Part shown: in pieces, positions 33,384-41,722 of the stretch
How positions within the stretch are numbered: the stretch's first letter is position 1
Layout: every line of letters starts with the position of its first letter
NCBI RefSeq assembly: GCF_002849715.1
Contig: NZ_CP018863.1
Location: 2,480,001-2,544,000, forward strand
Direction: 5' to 3'
Source of the DNA: Arthrobacter crystallopoietes
Lineage (GTDB): Bacteria; Actinomycetota; Actinomycetes; Actinomycetales; Micrococcaceae
DNA: 64,000 bases
Notes under the pieces: model-generated
Told to the model about the DNA's origin: nothing
What the model saw: only the letters and a program-made list of their open reading frames with translations
Database searches by the model: none
Made by a program: the position numbers and the translations under genes

Positions 33384-33962
33384 CTACCCCTCGGCGTTGA
33401 TGAAGCCGACGATGATTGCCGTCCACCAGGCCGTCTGCGAGATCAGCGCGCAGGAAACCATATGGAACCGCTGCCCCAGCGGCAGTTTCGCGAAGGTGGT
33501 GCTCGGCGGCATCTTGACGAGCCGCTTCATCAGCGGAATCAGCATGATCCCGTTCAGCGTCGCGATCAGCACCGCGGCAAGTTTCACCTGCGTCAACGGC
33601 TCGGTCAGTACCGGGTTCAGGAACACCCCGGTAGTGAGCAGGCCCGCGAGTCCGCCCCAGATCAAGGTCCCCGCTGCCCCATCCAACCGGATGGTTTCGC
33701 TCAGTTCCCGCCGGCCCAGCAGCCAGAGGAAACCGTGCCAGTCCACCAGGATGATGGCGCCGAAAGCCACCACCAGGGACAAGATGTGCAGAACCAAGGC
33801 GATGGTGAAGACCACGCCCTCCGTCCGCACGATGGATGAAAGGTAAACCGACAATGCCCACGCGACCACACCGGCGAAAACAAGTGCAGCCACCAACTTC
33901 CTGATGTCGCTCTCCGTGGCCGTCTTGCCCAGCCGGCGGTTTGCGGTTGCAAAAGTGCCCAT
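33384..33962 (-). CDS. five-helix membrane protein
   Basis: A 192-residue integral membrane protein with five clear helices (LVAALVFAGVVAWALSVYL; FTIALVLHILSLVVAFGAII; GTLIWGGLAGLLTTGVFLN; VKLAAVLIATLNGIMLIPL; AWWTAIIVGFINAEG). His residues in helix 2 and after helix 4 resemble haem-binding patterns of CopD-like or DUF2269-like proteins, but the family is not certain. GGAGG precedes the ATG at 33962. Divergent from the cmtR-like gene. Confidence 0.75.
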   Translation of the reverse strand: MGTFATANRRLGKTATESDIRKLVAALVFAGVVAWALSVYLSSIVRTEGVVFTIALVLHILSLVVAFGAIILVDWHGFLWLLGRRELSETIRLDGAAGTLIWGGLAGLLTTGVFLNPVLTEPLTQVKLAAVLIATLNGIMLIPLMKRLVKMPPSTTFAKLPLGQRFHMVSCALISQTAWWTAIIVGFINAEG

Positions 33963-34054
33963 AACGATCCTCCAGGGTGACGTTTCCGAGCCCCCTGAGA
34001 CTGAGCAACAACACCTCCAGATTGAGAGACGCACCAAACCCGCCAGCGGTTCAA

Positions 34055-34070
34055 TACATTAATCGATGTA
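34055..34070. promoter_or_regulatory. candidate CmtR-type operator
   Basis: TACAT-TAATCG-ATGTA, 5-base perfect arms, in the divergent region and overlapping the first possible ATG (34066) of the repressor gene. Placement fits autorepression. It also favours translation from the later GTG at 34081. Confidence 0.55.
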
Positions 34071-34410
34071 CTATGGGCTTGTGGAGACCATCGTTTATTC
34101 TTCGGTGCTGTCGCGGTTCTGCTACGCACTGTCAGACCCGACACGTGCAAGGATCTTGCTGGCCCTGCATGATGCGCCCACCTATCCGAGCGACTTGGCG
34201 GAACTGATCGGCGTCAGCCGGCAGAGCCTGTCGAACCACTTGGCCTGCTTGCGCGGCTGCGGACTGGTGGTTTCGGTCCCCGAAGGCCGCCGTGCGCGCT
34301 ACGAACTGGCCGATCCGAAACTGGGCCACGCGCTGACGGACCTCCTGGGTGTAGTGCTGGCTGTCGACCCGGCCTGCTGCAGTAACAGCGATGCCGAGGG
34401 GTGCTGCTGA
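34066..34410 (+). CDS. cmtR: CmtR-like ArsR-family metal-sensing repressor
   Basis: Cd/Pb-responsive ArsR/SmtB repressor, 114 residues. It matches the mycobacterial CmtR layout: ALSDPTRARILLAL, recognition helix SRQSLSNHLACLRGCGLV carrying the paired metal ligands Cys61 and Cys65, and a Cys-rich C-terminus (DPACCSN, EGCC) supplying the third ligand. A GTG at 34081 may be the true start. Its stop overlaps the transporter start (TGATG), so metal should induce the downstream efflux genes. Confidence 0.88.
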   Translation: MYYGLVETIVYSSVLSRFCYALSDPTRARILLALHDAPTYPSDLAELIGVSRQSLSNHLACLRGCGLVVSVPEGRRARYELADPKLGHALTDLLGVVLAVDPACCSNSDAEGCC

Positions 34411-35207
34411 TGCCCGCCCTCAAGAGCGATTCCCGGCTGGTACCTTCCGACGAACGACGGCGGGTGCTGTCCCGGCGCATCCGGTTCTTCGTCGCTGCCA
34501 CGATCACCTACAACGTGATCGAAGCAGTGGTGGCGCTCGCGGCCGGCACCGCAGCCTCATCCAGCGCACTGATTGGCTTCGGCCTGGATTCCATCATCGA
34601 AGTTTCCTCGGCCGCCGCCGTAGCGTGGCAGTTCGCCGGCCGTGATCCGGAAGCGCGGGAGAAGAAGGCCCTGCGCTTCATTGCGTTCTCCTTCTTCGCG
34701 CTGGCCGCCTTCGTCACGGTCGACGCATTCCGGTCCCTTATGGGCGCACGCGAACCTGACCATTCGAGCGTGGGCATCGTACTGGCCGCCGTCAGCTTGG
34801 CGATCATGCCATTGCTGTCCTGGGCACAGCGCCGCGCCGGCCGGGAACTGGGCTCGCGTTCAGCCGTAGCCGATTCCAAACAGACCCTGCTTTGCTCCTA
34901 CCTGTCCGGTGTGCTGCTGGTGGGACTCCTGCTGAACAGTTTGTTTGGCTGGTCCTGGGCTGATCCGGTGGCCGCCTTGGTCATCGCCGCGATCGCTCTG
35001 AAAGAGGGGCTGGAGGCGTGGAAAGGCGACGCGTGCTGCGCCCCGGGATTCCACTTTGATGTGGATAGCGATACCGAGAATCACGCGCCTTCGGCAACCA
35101 CGCTGTCAACCTCGGCCCAAGACGCCAGTCCACGCCCCAACAATACGAGCCTGAAGCTAGCCGCCAAGCCGGACTCCGGCAGCTGCTCCTGCTGCAGTCA
35201 CGATTAG
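34410..35207 (+). CDS. cation diffusion facilitator metal exporter
   Basis: CDF-type divalent metal:proton antiporter, 265 residues, six helices (first VAATITYNVIEAVVALAAG; fifth with ADSKQTLLCSYLSGVLLVGLL). It lacks the usual long cytoplasmic ferredoxin-like domain. Instead the tail has DACCAPGFHFDVD and ends GSCSCCSHD, a Cys/His cluster that may bind soft metals. Coupled to the CmtR-like gene, so Cd, Pb or Zn export is inferred. An in-frame GTG nine bases earlier is the alternative start. Confidence 0.9.
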   Translation: MPALKSDSRLVPSDERRRVLSRRIRFFVAATITYNVIEAVVALAAGTAASSSALIGFGLDSIIEVSSAAAVAWQFAGRDPEAREKKALRFIAFSFFALAAFVTVDAFRSLMGAREPDHSSVGIVLAAVSLAIMPLLSWAQRRAGRELGSRSAVADSKQTLLCSYLSGVLLVGLLLNSLFGWSWADPVAALVIAAIALKEGLEAWKGDACCAPGFHFDVDSDTENHAPSATTLSTSAQDASPRPNNTSLKLAAKPDSGSCSCCSHD

Positions 35208-35248
35208 ACTCATCCCGAGAAGCTCGCGAAACCCAAAGGAATTACCCC

Positions 35249-35917
35249 GTGACAGCCAAGTCCTCTATCAGCCTGCCCAACAAGATTGCCATCGGTCTCA
35301 TCGTCGCCACCGTGGTGGTGGTTATCGGCATCGTGGCACTCATCAACACGAAGGACGCCGCTACCCAAACAACACCGACGGAGGCCGCAGAGGTAATGCG
35401 TGCCGACAGCCACCGGCTGTCCACTGCCGAGGATGAAAAGGCAGTCCTGGTCGAGTTCCTGGACTTCGAGTGTGAATCCTGCCTCGCCGCCTACCCGTTC
35501 ATCGAGGATCTGCGCAGCACGTACGAGGGTGAGCTGACCATCGTCAACCGCTACTTCCCCCTGGCCGGCCATCCGAACTCTATGAACGCGGCCATTGCCG
35601 TTGAAGCAGCGGCAGCACAGGGCAAATTCGAGGACATGTACCACCGGATGTTCGAAACCCAGAAAGAGTGGTCCCACTCCGCCGAATCCAGGGCAGCCAC
35701 GTTCCGCGGCTATGCCGAGGACCTTGGCCTTGATATGGCAGCTTACGACGACGCCGTAGCGGATCCCGCTACCGCTGCCCGCATCGAGCAGGACAAGAAT
35801 GACGGCACCGCCCTCGGCGTTTCTGGCACGCCGACCTTCTTCCTCGACGGCAAGCTCATCGAGCCATCCAGTCTCGAAGAGTTCGAACAGCTCGTGAAGG
35901 ATGCCATCGCGAACTAA
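35249..35917 (+). CDS. DsbA-like thioredoxin-fold protein (CESC)
   Basis: Membrane-anchored extracytoplasmic oxidoreductase, 222 residues: one helix (about 13-31), then a thioredoxin/DsbA domain with LVEFLDFECESCLAAYPF (Cys75/Cys78) and the cis-Pro loop GTPTFFLDG. GTG start behind AAAGGA. It follows the metal exporter by 41 bases, so it is probably in the metal-induced operon, where it could repair metal-damaged thiols. It is distinct from the CPFC protein at 12114. Confidence 0.9.
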   Translation: MTAKSSISLPNKIAIGLIVATVVVVIGIVALINTKDAATQTTPTEAAEVMRADSHRLSTAEDEKAVLVEFLDFECESCLAAYPFIEDLRSTYEGELTIVNRYFPLAGHPNSMNAAIAVEAAAAQGKFEDMYHRMFETQKEWSHSAESRAATFRGYAEDLGLDMAAYDDAVADPATAARIEQDKNDGTALGVSGTPTFFLDGKLIEPSSLEEFEQLVKDAIAN

Positions 35918-35972
35918 CCGGACCGTCGGAGCCAACTAGGCCGGGGAAACTCCCTGGTCCAGTCAGCGCAAA

Positions 35973-36001
35973 GGGCGGCCTCCCTGGAAGGGAGACCGCC
36001 C
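35973..36001. terminator. bidirectional hairpin between convergent genes
   Basis: GGGCGGCCTCCC and GGGAGACCGCCC pair with one mismatch around TGGAA. The minus-strand side is followed by TTTGCG. It separates the metal operon from the repeat-protein gene. Confidence 0.75.
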
Positions 36002-36020
36002 TAGGCGGCAGGACCGGAGA

Positions 36021-36800
36021 TTAGCCGTCGAGTGCGGCAGTCTTCTCGGCAGCCTTGGCGGCCTTCCACTCAGACTTGCCCTCGGCCTTGATGTCCTTCC
36101 AGTCGGACTGACCCTGGGCCTTGGCGGTCTTCCACTCAGCATCCGCTGCGGCCTTGACGTCCTTCCAGGATGCAGGGGCCTCCTCAGCGGGTGCTTCTTC
36201 AGCCGGTGCTTCTTCAGCCGGAGCCTCGGGTGCTTCTTCAGCGGGTGCTTCTTCAGCCGGAGCCTCGGGTGCTTCTTCAGCGGGTGCTTCTTCAGCCGGA
36301 GCCTCGGGTGCTTCTTCAGCCGGAGCCTCGGGTGCTTCTTCAACCGGTGCTTCCTCGGCCGGTGCTTCGTCAGCCGGAGCCTCGGGTGCTTCCTCAGCCG
36401 GTGCTTCTTCAGCGGGTGCCTCGTCGGCCGGAGCCTCGGGTGCTTCTTCAGCCGGTGCTTCGTCAGCCGGAGCCTCGGGTGCTTCCTCGGCGGGTGCTTC
36501 TTCAACCGGTGCTTCCGGTGCCTCGGGTACCGGGACCTGGGGTAGTTCCGGAGCCGGTGCCAGTTCCTCGCCCGGCGTGGGGAGCGTCGGGTCGGCGATA
36601 ATCAGGGGTGAAAGGTACACGTTCTCGGCCGTGATTGACGCGAACGTGCCTTCCGTTTCATTGACGGCCGGGGCCGGCGCTGCTCCTGTAGCGTTCGGGT
36701 CTTCGACGGCCGAAGCAGCTCCTGCTCCTGCGGTGGTCACAACTCCTGCGACAACCACAGCTGCTGCAAGGCGGCCGGTCTTAGCGTTCCGAAACGTCAT
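36021..36800 (-). CDS. secreted Ala-Glu-Pro repeat protein with C-terminal Trp undecads
   Basis: A 259-residue exported protein of unknown function. A signal peptide ends near AGAASA|VEDP. A short globular stretch (TFASITAENVYLSPLIIADP) is followed by about 120 residues of EEAPAEEAPEAPADEAP-type repeats, strongly acidic and likely extended. The last 45 residues are quite different: W-K-x-x-K-A recurs every 11 residues four times, an amphipathic, basic undecad helix. The repeat region could span the cell wall and the Trp helix bind a surface polymer or membrane. GGAG precedes the ATG. Confidence 0.82.
   Translation of the reverse strand: MTFRNAKTGRLAAAVVVAGVVTTAGAGAASAVEDPNATGAAPAPAVNETEGTFASITAENVYLSPLIIADPTLPTPGEELAPAPELPQVPVPEAPEAPVEEAPAEEAPEAPADEAPAEEAPEAPADEAPAEEAPAEEAPEAPADEAPAEEAPVEEAPEAPAEEAPEAPAEEAPAEEAPEAPAEEAPAEEAPEAPAEEAPAEEAPAEEAPASWKDVKAAADAEWKTAKAQGQSDWKDIKAEGKSEWKAAKAAEKTAALDG
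36180..36530. repeat. low-complexity coding repeat
   Basis: Units of 12 and 24-27 bases built on GCTTCTTCAGC(C/G)GG and GCCTCGGGT alternate irregularly. The array encodes the acidic Pro-rich region of the secreted protein and is a likely site of length variation between strains. Confidence 0.88.
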
Positions 36801-36996
36801 TTTTGCTCCAATTCTTTTGGGGATTGTTGCGGTTTAAGCGTTACATCGGAGCCCCTGCCACTCGCAAACCTTGGAAAAATCGGGGTAATTTGCGGAAGGG
36901 ATTTGCGTAATGTGCGCACAAGCCAGCCGAACTATGCCACCATCTGCCCCTGCACCGGTTGAGCCGCAGAAGTAGTTACAAAGTGCTGGAGCGTGA

Positions 36997-37323
36997 ATGC
37001 GGAACGACTGCAATGATGGAGCCGTGATTACTGAACACGCGCTGTTGCCGGTCCGCCCCGGCCAGGAGGGTGCTTTCGAAGCGGCCTTTCGGGAAGCTTC
37101 GGCCATCATCTCCGCCATGCCGGGCTTCGGTGGGCTCTCGCTGTCCCGCAGCATTGAAGAGGGCAGCAAGTACTTGCTGCTGGTCGAATGGGACCGGCTC
37201 GAAGACCACACCGAGGGCTTCCGCGGATCCGCCGAGTACCAGCAGTGGAAGAAACTGCTGCACCATTTCTACGAGCCGTTCCCCACTGTGGAGCACTACT
37301 CGAAGGTGGTTACGGCTACTTAG
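36997..37323 (+). CDS. antibiotic biosynthesis monooxygenase-like (ABM) protein
   Basis: Small ferredoxin-like-fold protein of the ABM family, about 100 residues: TEHALLPVRPGQEGAFEAAF, then LSLSRSIEEGSKYLLLVEW and a HYSKVV end. Members include cofactor-free monooxygenases, haem-degrading enzymes and many of unknown role. ATG 36997 has GGAGCGTGA in front. The conserved fold begins at a GTG at 37024, whose GGAG is too close. The stop overlaps the convergent cupin gene by eight bases. Confidence 0.82.
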   Translation: MRNDCNDGAVITEHALLPVRPGQEGAFEAAFREASAIISAMPGFGGLSLSRSIEEGSKYLLLVEWDRLEDHTEGFRGSAEYQQWKKLLHHFYEPFPTVEHYSKVVTAT

Positions 37324-37597
37324 CCTCGACCTCCACGAAGACAAATTCGCCCGGCCCCGGGTTCACCACGTTGTGCTCGCTGCCCGCGGCCCTTGTGTAG
37401 GACTGCCCGGCGGTCAGCTGGTTCACGGAGTCGCCGTCGTTAGTCTGCAGTTGCAGTTCTCCGGTAGTCATCGGCACGACGACGTAGTCCAGCTCGTGCC
37501 GGTGCCAGCCCGTCTCGGTGCCGGGCGGGAACCTCCACTCGGTGACGCGGAACTGCTCGTTGTCGATCTGGACCGTGGCGATGGCCTTGCTGCGCAA
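37316..37597 (-). CDS. small cupin-domain protein
   Basis: Single-domain cupin of about 93 residues. Metal ligands are in GTETGWHRHELDYVVVPMTTG, with the second motif near AAGSEHNVVNPG. Start is TTG at 37597 with GGAGG five bases upstream; the longer frame has no such site. Such minimal cupins bind a metal and small ligand, and no activity can be inferred. Confidence 0.8.
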   Translation of the reverse strand: MRSKAIATVQIDNEQFRVTEWRFPPGTETGWHRHELDYVVVPMTTGELQLQTNDGDSVNQLTAGQSYTRAAGSEHNVVNPGPGEFVFVEVEAK

Positions 37598-37740
37598 TCT
37601 GTCCTCCAAACTCCCGTGCAACTTCACTATCCCTGCAACTCCCAACTTACTCAGTGCCAAGGGGGAAAGGCCGCTGATGCCGCGGTGCCGGTAAGGCATA
37701 TCCGGCAATCGCGGCGTCAGCGGCGGCTCCTCGGTTCGCG

Positions 37741-38598
37741 TCAGACTGCTAGTCTCCGGCGAATGAAGGCGGAAACCTGGTCCACCACGATGATGAGGAT
37801 CAGGACCACGATGATGTGGGTGAGCATCTCGTCGAATTGGAAGGACTTGATGGACTGGTTGATCAGCAGCCCGATGCCGCCGGCCCCGACGAGTCCGAGC
37901 ACCAGGGATGAACGGACATTGACGTCGAAGCGGTAGAGCAGCAGCCCGATGAACTGGGGCGTGGCCATGGGAATGGTGGCGTTAGCGACTTGCTGAAGCC
38001 GGCTGGCCCCAGCTGTGCGCAGCGCCTCCTGCGGGCCTTGGTCGATTTCCTCCATTGATTCGGCCCACAGCTTTCCCATGACGCCGGTGTTGTGGCAGAT
38101 CAGGGCCAGCACACCGGCGAAGGGTCCGAGGCCGACGGCGGTAACGAATATCAGCGCGAAAACGATGTCCGGTACGGCGCGGAAAAAGGACAAGACGGAA
38201 CGCGCAGCCTGGTAGATCGCCCGGTTGGGCGAAGTTGCGTTGGCCGCCAGAACTGCCAGCAGCAAAGCGGTGGGGATGGAGATGGTTGTGCCCAGGAGCC
38301 CGATCCACAGCGTGACCAGGGTGGCCTCAAGGCTGGGCTTCAGGACATCCTGCCAGTTCAGGTCAGGAGGGAAGGCGTCGCCGATGAAGCGGGCCATGCC
38401 CTCCCACCCCTGCACCAGCAGCGCGGGCCGGAAGCCGGTGCTTTGGAAGGCCAGGACGTGCAGCACGACCAGTACGACGACGGCGGCAGCCAGGCCACTG
38501 CGGCGCAATCCACGTGCCGGATCAGCGGGGACAGCCAGCTTCGCTACGGTGCGGCTGTCGGCGTCGTCGTTCGCCCTGTTCTTCGTGTTGATGCTCAT
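37741..38598 (-). CDS. phnE: phosphonate ABC transporter permease
   Basis: Membrane subunit of a phosphonate/phosphite importer, 285 residues, with six or so helices. Family blocks are LWIGLLGTTISIPTALLLAVL, FFRAVPDIVFALIF and the EAA-like loop EEIDQGPQEALRTAGASRLQQV that contacts the ATPase. An acidic N-terminal tail precedes helix 1. Its start overlaps the phnC stop by four bases. Together with phnC and phnD it feeds the catabolic enzymes encoded next door. Confidence 0.93.
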   Translation of the reverse strand: MSINTKNRANDDADSRTVAKLAVPADPARGLRRSGLAAAVVVLVVLHVLAFQSTGFRPALLVQGWEGMARFIGDAFPPDLNWQDVLKPSLEATLVTLWIGLLGTTISIPTALLLAVLAANATSPNRAIYQAARSVLSFFRAVPDIVFALIFVTAVGLGPFAGVLALICHNTGVMGKLWAESMEEIDQGPQEALRTAGASRLQQVANATIPMATPQFIGLLLYRFDVNVRSSLVLGLVGAGGIGLLINQSIKSFQFDEMLTHIIVVLILIIVVDQVSAFIRRRLAV

Positions 38599-39428
38599 GC
38601 TGCCTCACCGCGATCGGGGGAGTACAGCAGATCCTGCATGTCGGAGGTCAGGTTGCCGACCGCGTCGTTGAAGATGATTTTGCCCTTGAGCAGGCCGATG
38701 GCCCGGTCAGCGTGGCGCAGTGCCAGGTCAGGCTGGTGCAGTACGGCGGCCACCGCGAGGTTTTCCCGGTGGGCCAGATCGCCGAGCAGGCTCATGACCT
38801 GCTCGGCGGCATGCGGATCCAGCGCGGAAACCGGCTCGTCCGCCAAAACTACCTGAGCTCGCTGGCAGAGCGCGCGGGCCAGGGCAACGCGCTGCTGCTG
38901 GCCGCCGGACAGCCTTCCCACGCGGTCCAGCGCACGGTCGGCCATGCCCACGCGGTCCAGACAGGCCATGGCTTCCTCTTTCAGGCCCTTGGGGAAGAAC
39001 GCCGGGCTGAGCGAGCGGGCGGCGGACAGGCGGGCGAGTCCTCCGGCGCAAACGTTTTCCAAGGCCGAGCGCCGCGGCACCAGGTGGATTTTCTGGAAGA
39101 CCATGGCGGCATGCCGGCGGGCGCGGAGCAGGTGCTGGCCGCGAAGGCCGGACAGGTCCGAGCCGGACAACTCGATGCTGCCGCCGTCCGGTTCGGTCAG
39201 GCCCATGACGCACCTGAGCGTGGTTGACTTGCCCGAACCGTTGGCGCCCAGGAAGGCGACCAGTTCGCCGGCGCGGACGGAGAAATCGATACCGTCAAGC
39301 ACGGTGCGGCCGGAGAACTGCTTGGTCAGCCGGGTGACGTTCAGCAGCGGTGTGTCGAACGGGTCCAATGGTGCCGGCATTTCAGCCAGACAGGATGTGC
39401 CGGTTTGGTGGGAGGTGCGGGCTTTCAT
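38595..39428 (-). CDS. phnC: phosphonate ABC transporter ATPase
   Basis: Energising ATPase of the phosphonate importer, 277 residues. Walker A GANGSGKST (61-69), signature LSGGQQQRVALARAL, Walker B VVLADEPVSALD and the switch His in VLHQPDLALRHADR are present. The N-terminal 25 residues precede the family core. Start overlaps the phnD stop by one base and its stop overlaps the phnE start, so phnDCE translation is coupled. Confidence 0.94.
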   Translation of the reverse strand: MKARTSHQTGTSCLAEMPAPLDPFDTPLLNVTRLTKQFSGRTVLDGIDFSVRAGELVAFLGANGSGKSTTLRCVMGLTEPDGGSIELSGSDLSGLRGQHLLRARRHAAMVFQKIHLVPRRSALENVCAGGLARLSAARSLSPAFFPKGLKEEAMACLDRVGMADRALDRVGRLSGGQQQRVALARALCQRAQVVLADEPVSALDPHAAEQVMSLLGDLAHRENLAVAAVLHQPDLALRHADRAIGLLKGKIIFNDAVGNLTSDMQDLLYSPDRGEAA

Positions 39429-40354
39429 CAGGCGTCCTCCTCCGTCAGGCCCATGGTGTTGGCCAGCTCGAAGAGCGGCTGGTACGTCTCCTTGGACACC
39501 TCGACCATGGGGCCGGGAGGCGTCACGTCCAGGAAGGCGCCGACCTCGGCGATGGCTTCGGGCGGGAGGTTGAGCAGGGCGTCCTTGACCGCTTGTTTGA
39601 ATGCCGGGTCGGCATCGCCGGCTACCGTGATCGGGTCATTGGGGATGGTCGCCGATTCCCAGAGCTGGCGGAAGCCGGACTTGTCGAAGCTGCCTTCGGC
39701 TTCTGCCGTGGCGAGCGTCTGGGAGTTGATTTGTGCGGCGTCGACGGTGCCGTTGACCAGGGCCAGCAAGGCTTCCGGATGGCCGCCGGCATAATTCATG
39801 TTGAGCTCGGCTTCCTCGATGCCGGCCTCCCGCAGGGCGAAGCGGGGCAGCACGTCGCCCGAGGTGGAGCCGACGCTGCCCAGCGCCAGATCCTTGCCGC
39901 GGAGGTCCTCCACCGTCTGGATCGGCGAGTCCTTCGGGACCCAGATGCCGCCGGTGTAGCCGCTGAGTTCGCCGTCGGAAGTGCCGAACGAAGCCAGCGG
40001 CTCGGCGTTGGCCTGCTGGCTCGCGAAGACGTAGCCCAGCGGGCCGAACTGGCCCAGCTGCAGCTTGCCGTTGCGCATGGCGAGCACCTCGGCGGCGTAG
40101 TCCTCGACCACCTGCACGTTGACCGGGCAATCGAGTTCCTCGGCCAGTGCGTTGGCCAGGACGCGGTAGGCCGGTTCCAGTTTCGCGGGATCTTCGTAGG
40201 GCTCGATGCCGAACTGGATGGCGCCGCCGGGGCAGGTGGCGGAAGCCGTGCCGGCCTCGGCGGCATCGGAAGAGGCGCCGCAGGCGGTTAGCGTCAGGCT
40301 GGCGGCGGCGAGGGAGAGGAAGGCAAGCGGTTTGAGTTTGGGCTTGGAGGGCAT
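39428..40354 (-). CDS. phnD: phosphonate-binding lipoprotein
   Basis: Extracytoplasmic receptor of the phosphonate importer, 308 residues. Lipobox LTLTACGA places the lipidated Cys at 25. The fold shows IQFGIEPYEDPAKLEPAYRVLAN, the family N-terminal strand and helix, followed by GKDLALGSVGSTSGDVLPRFAL, the phosphate-loop-like binding segment of PhnD/SsuA-type receptors. First gene of phnDCE, 43 bases after the FAD oxidoreductase gene on the same strand. Confidence 0.92.
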   Translation of the reverse strand: MPSKPKLKPLAFLSLAAASLTLTACGASSDAAEAGTASATCPGGAIQFGIEPYEDPAKLEPAYRVLANALAEELDCPVNVQVVEDYAAEVLAMRNGKLQLGQFGPLGYVFASQQANAEPLASFGTSDGELSGYTGGIWVPKDSPIQTVEDLRGKDLALGSVGSTSGDVLPRFALREAGIEEAELNMNYAGGHPEALLALVNGTVDAAQINSQTLATAEAEGSFDKSGFRQLWESATIPNDPITVAGDADPAFKQAVKDALLNLPPEAIAEVGAFLDVTPPGPMVEVSKETYQPLFELANTMGLTEEDA

Positions 40355-40396
40355 GGGGAAGTCCTTTGGGTTGGAAGAGTTTGCGGTGGAGGGAGG

Positions 40397-41557
40397 TTAG
40401 GACAGCGTGACGAGGTTGCGTTCGGCCAGGCCGAAGGACACGGTCATGCCGATGCCGGAGGTGACGGACACTGCCGTGACGCCGGGCGCCATGGTGCGGA
40501 CGAACAGCGGGGCGGTATCGCTGGAGGCATAGATTCCCAGCCAGCGCTCTTTGACGGTCAGCTCGTCGAGGCCCAGGACGGATTGGATTTCCGCAAGCAG
40601 CCGCGAGCTGGTTGCCTCGGCCAGGAAAGGATCCTGCGTGAGGTGGTAGCTGTGTGAATCGCCGAGCAGCAGCCTGCCGTCCGGCCGCTGGGTAAACATG
40701 ACATTCGCGCCGACCTCCAGCAGTTCGGGTGCCGTGGCGGCAACCTCCTCGCGCAGCGCCTGGGCCGAGGGGACTTCCGTGAAGGCGTCGTAGCGCAGCA
40801 TGGAGGTTGCGGTGAGGACGGCCGGTTCCAAGTCGACCCCGGCGGGAGGTTCGGCCAGGGCCATCTGCAGGGCGCAGCGGCGGATGCCGTGTTCGGCGGC
40901 GGCCTCCGGGAACAGATAGTCCACATCGTGTCCCACACAGACGAATACCCGGTCCGCCTCAAGGACGCCGCGGTTGGTCCGGACCGCCGCTGTCCTTGTT
41001 GCCCCGGCCTCGAAGCCGGCGGCGGAGGTGTTCCACAGGACCGTGACGTTTGGCTGCTGCGACAGCCAGCCGGCCAGTTCCGCGACAGTGGTCCGCGGGT
41101 CCACCCGCAGATCGTCCCGGAGCCAGGCGCCGCCAAGGATCGATTCGCTGGCAGCGCCATCGGTGCGGAGCCTGCCCCGGACGTCGTCGGCGTCCAGCAT
41201 GAGGATTTGGCCAGGCTCGCGCAGGTCGGACAGTTCCTGCAGGACTGCCAGTTCGGTCGCCGCACGAGCAACGACGACGGCGCCGGATTCCGCTGCCCAG
41301 AAACCGGCCCGAGCGGCAAAATCGAGCCAGTGCTTTCGCCCGGTTTGGGCCAGTTCGTACAGTTCGCCGGACTGCGCCGTAATGCAGCAGTGGCCGAAAT
41401 TGCGGATGGACGCACCGACTGCACGGTCGTCCCGGTCAATGACGGTGACCGTGAGTCCGCGGTCGGCGGCCAGCGCTGCGTGGGCCAGGCCTATGATGCC
41501 GGCACCAACGATCAGGACGTCGGTGGATGCTGGTGGGAGAGGGGTTCCGGTGTTCAC
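40397..41557 (-). CDS. FAD-dependent oxidoreductase of phosphonate catabolism (TIGR03364-like)
   Basis: DAO-superfamily flavoprotein, 386 residues. The dinucleotide motif is VLIVGAGIIGLAHAALAADRG, and GIRRCALQMALAEP and the C-terminal VTSGIGMTVSFGLAERN complete the domain. This type recurs beside phosphonatase-like hydrolases and phnCDE. Relatives have been reported to oxidise N-substituted aminoethylphosphonates to phosphonoacetaldehyde; that activity here is inferred from context. First gene of a minus-strand operon continuing into phnDCE, divergent from the GntR regulator. Confidence 0.87.
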   Translation of the reverse strand: MNTGTPLPPASTDVLIVGAGIIGLAHAALAADRGLTVTVIDRDDRAVGASIRNFGHCCITAQSGELYELAQTGRKHWLDFAARAGFWAAESGAVVVARAATELAVLQELSDLREPGQILMLDADDVRGRLRTDGAASESILGGAWLRDDLRVDPRTTVAELAGWLSQQPNVTVLWNTSAAGFEAGATRTAAVRTNRGVLEADRVFVCVGHDVDYLFPEAAAEHGIRRCALQMALAEPPAGVDLEPAVLTATSMLRYDAFTEVPSAQALREEVAATAPELLEVGANVMFTQRPDGRLLLGDSHSYHLTQDPFLAEATSSRLLAEIQSVLGLDELTVKERWLGIYASSDTAPLFVRTMAPGVTAVSVTSGIGMTVSFGLAERNLVTLS

Positions 41558-41605
41558 GCTTTCGATAGTGGCGGCACCGGAGACCGGTGATCAAGCCAGA
41601 ACGGC

Positions 41606-41621
41606 ACTTGTATGGACAAGT
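41606..41621. promoter_or_regulatory. candidate PhnF-like operator ACTTGT-ATGG-ACAAGT
   Basis: Perfect 6-base arms spaced by four, core GTATGGAC close to the HutC consensus GTMTAKAC. It lies between the divergent FAD-oxidoreductase and GntR genes. A related ACTTGT-N7-ACTTGT direct pair lies at 41706-41724, overlapping the GTG start of the regulator. Confidence 0.62.
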
Positions 41622-41722
41622 TCACCAAGGCTTTCTTTTCGGGTGGTTCTGTTCACGAGAAGTTCACCATCCACCGCGCCAAATCAAGCGACCTGCAGCA
41701 CTCCAACTTGTATTATCAACTT

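Noticed and set aside
36178..36530. Regular repeats considered as a CRISPR array
   Set aside because: Units are contiguous coding repeats without spacers, all in one reading frame.
36121..36837. A 238-residue Gly-Ala-Ser-Ser repeat protein on the plus strand
   Set aside because: It is the antisense reading of the acidic Pro repeat gene. The minus strand has a signal peptide, ribosome-binding site and structured C-terminus.
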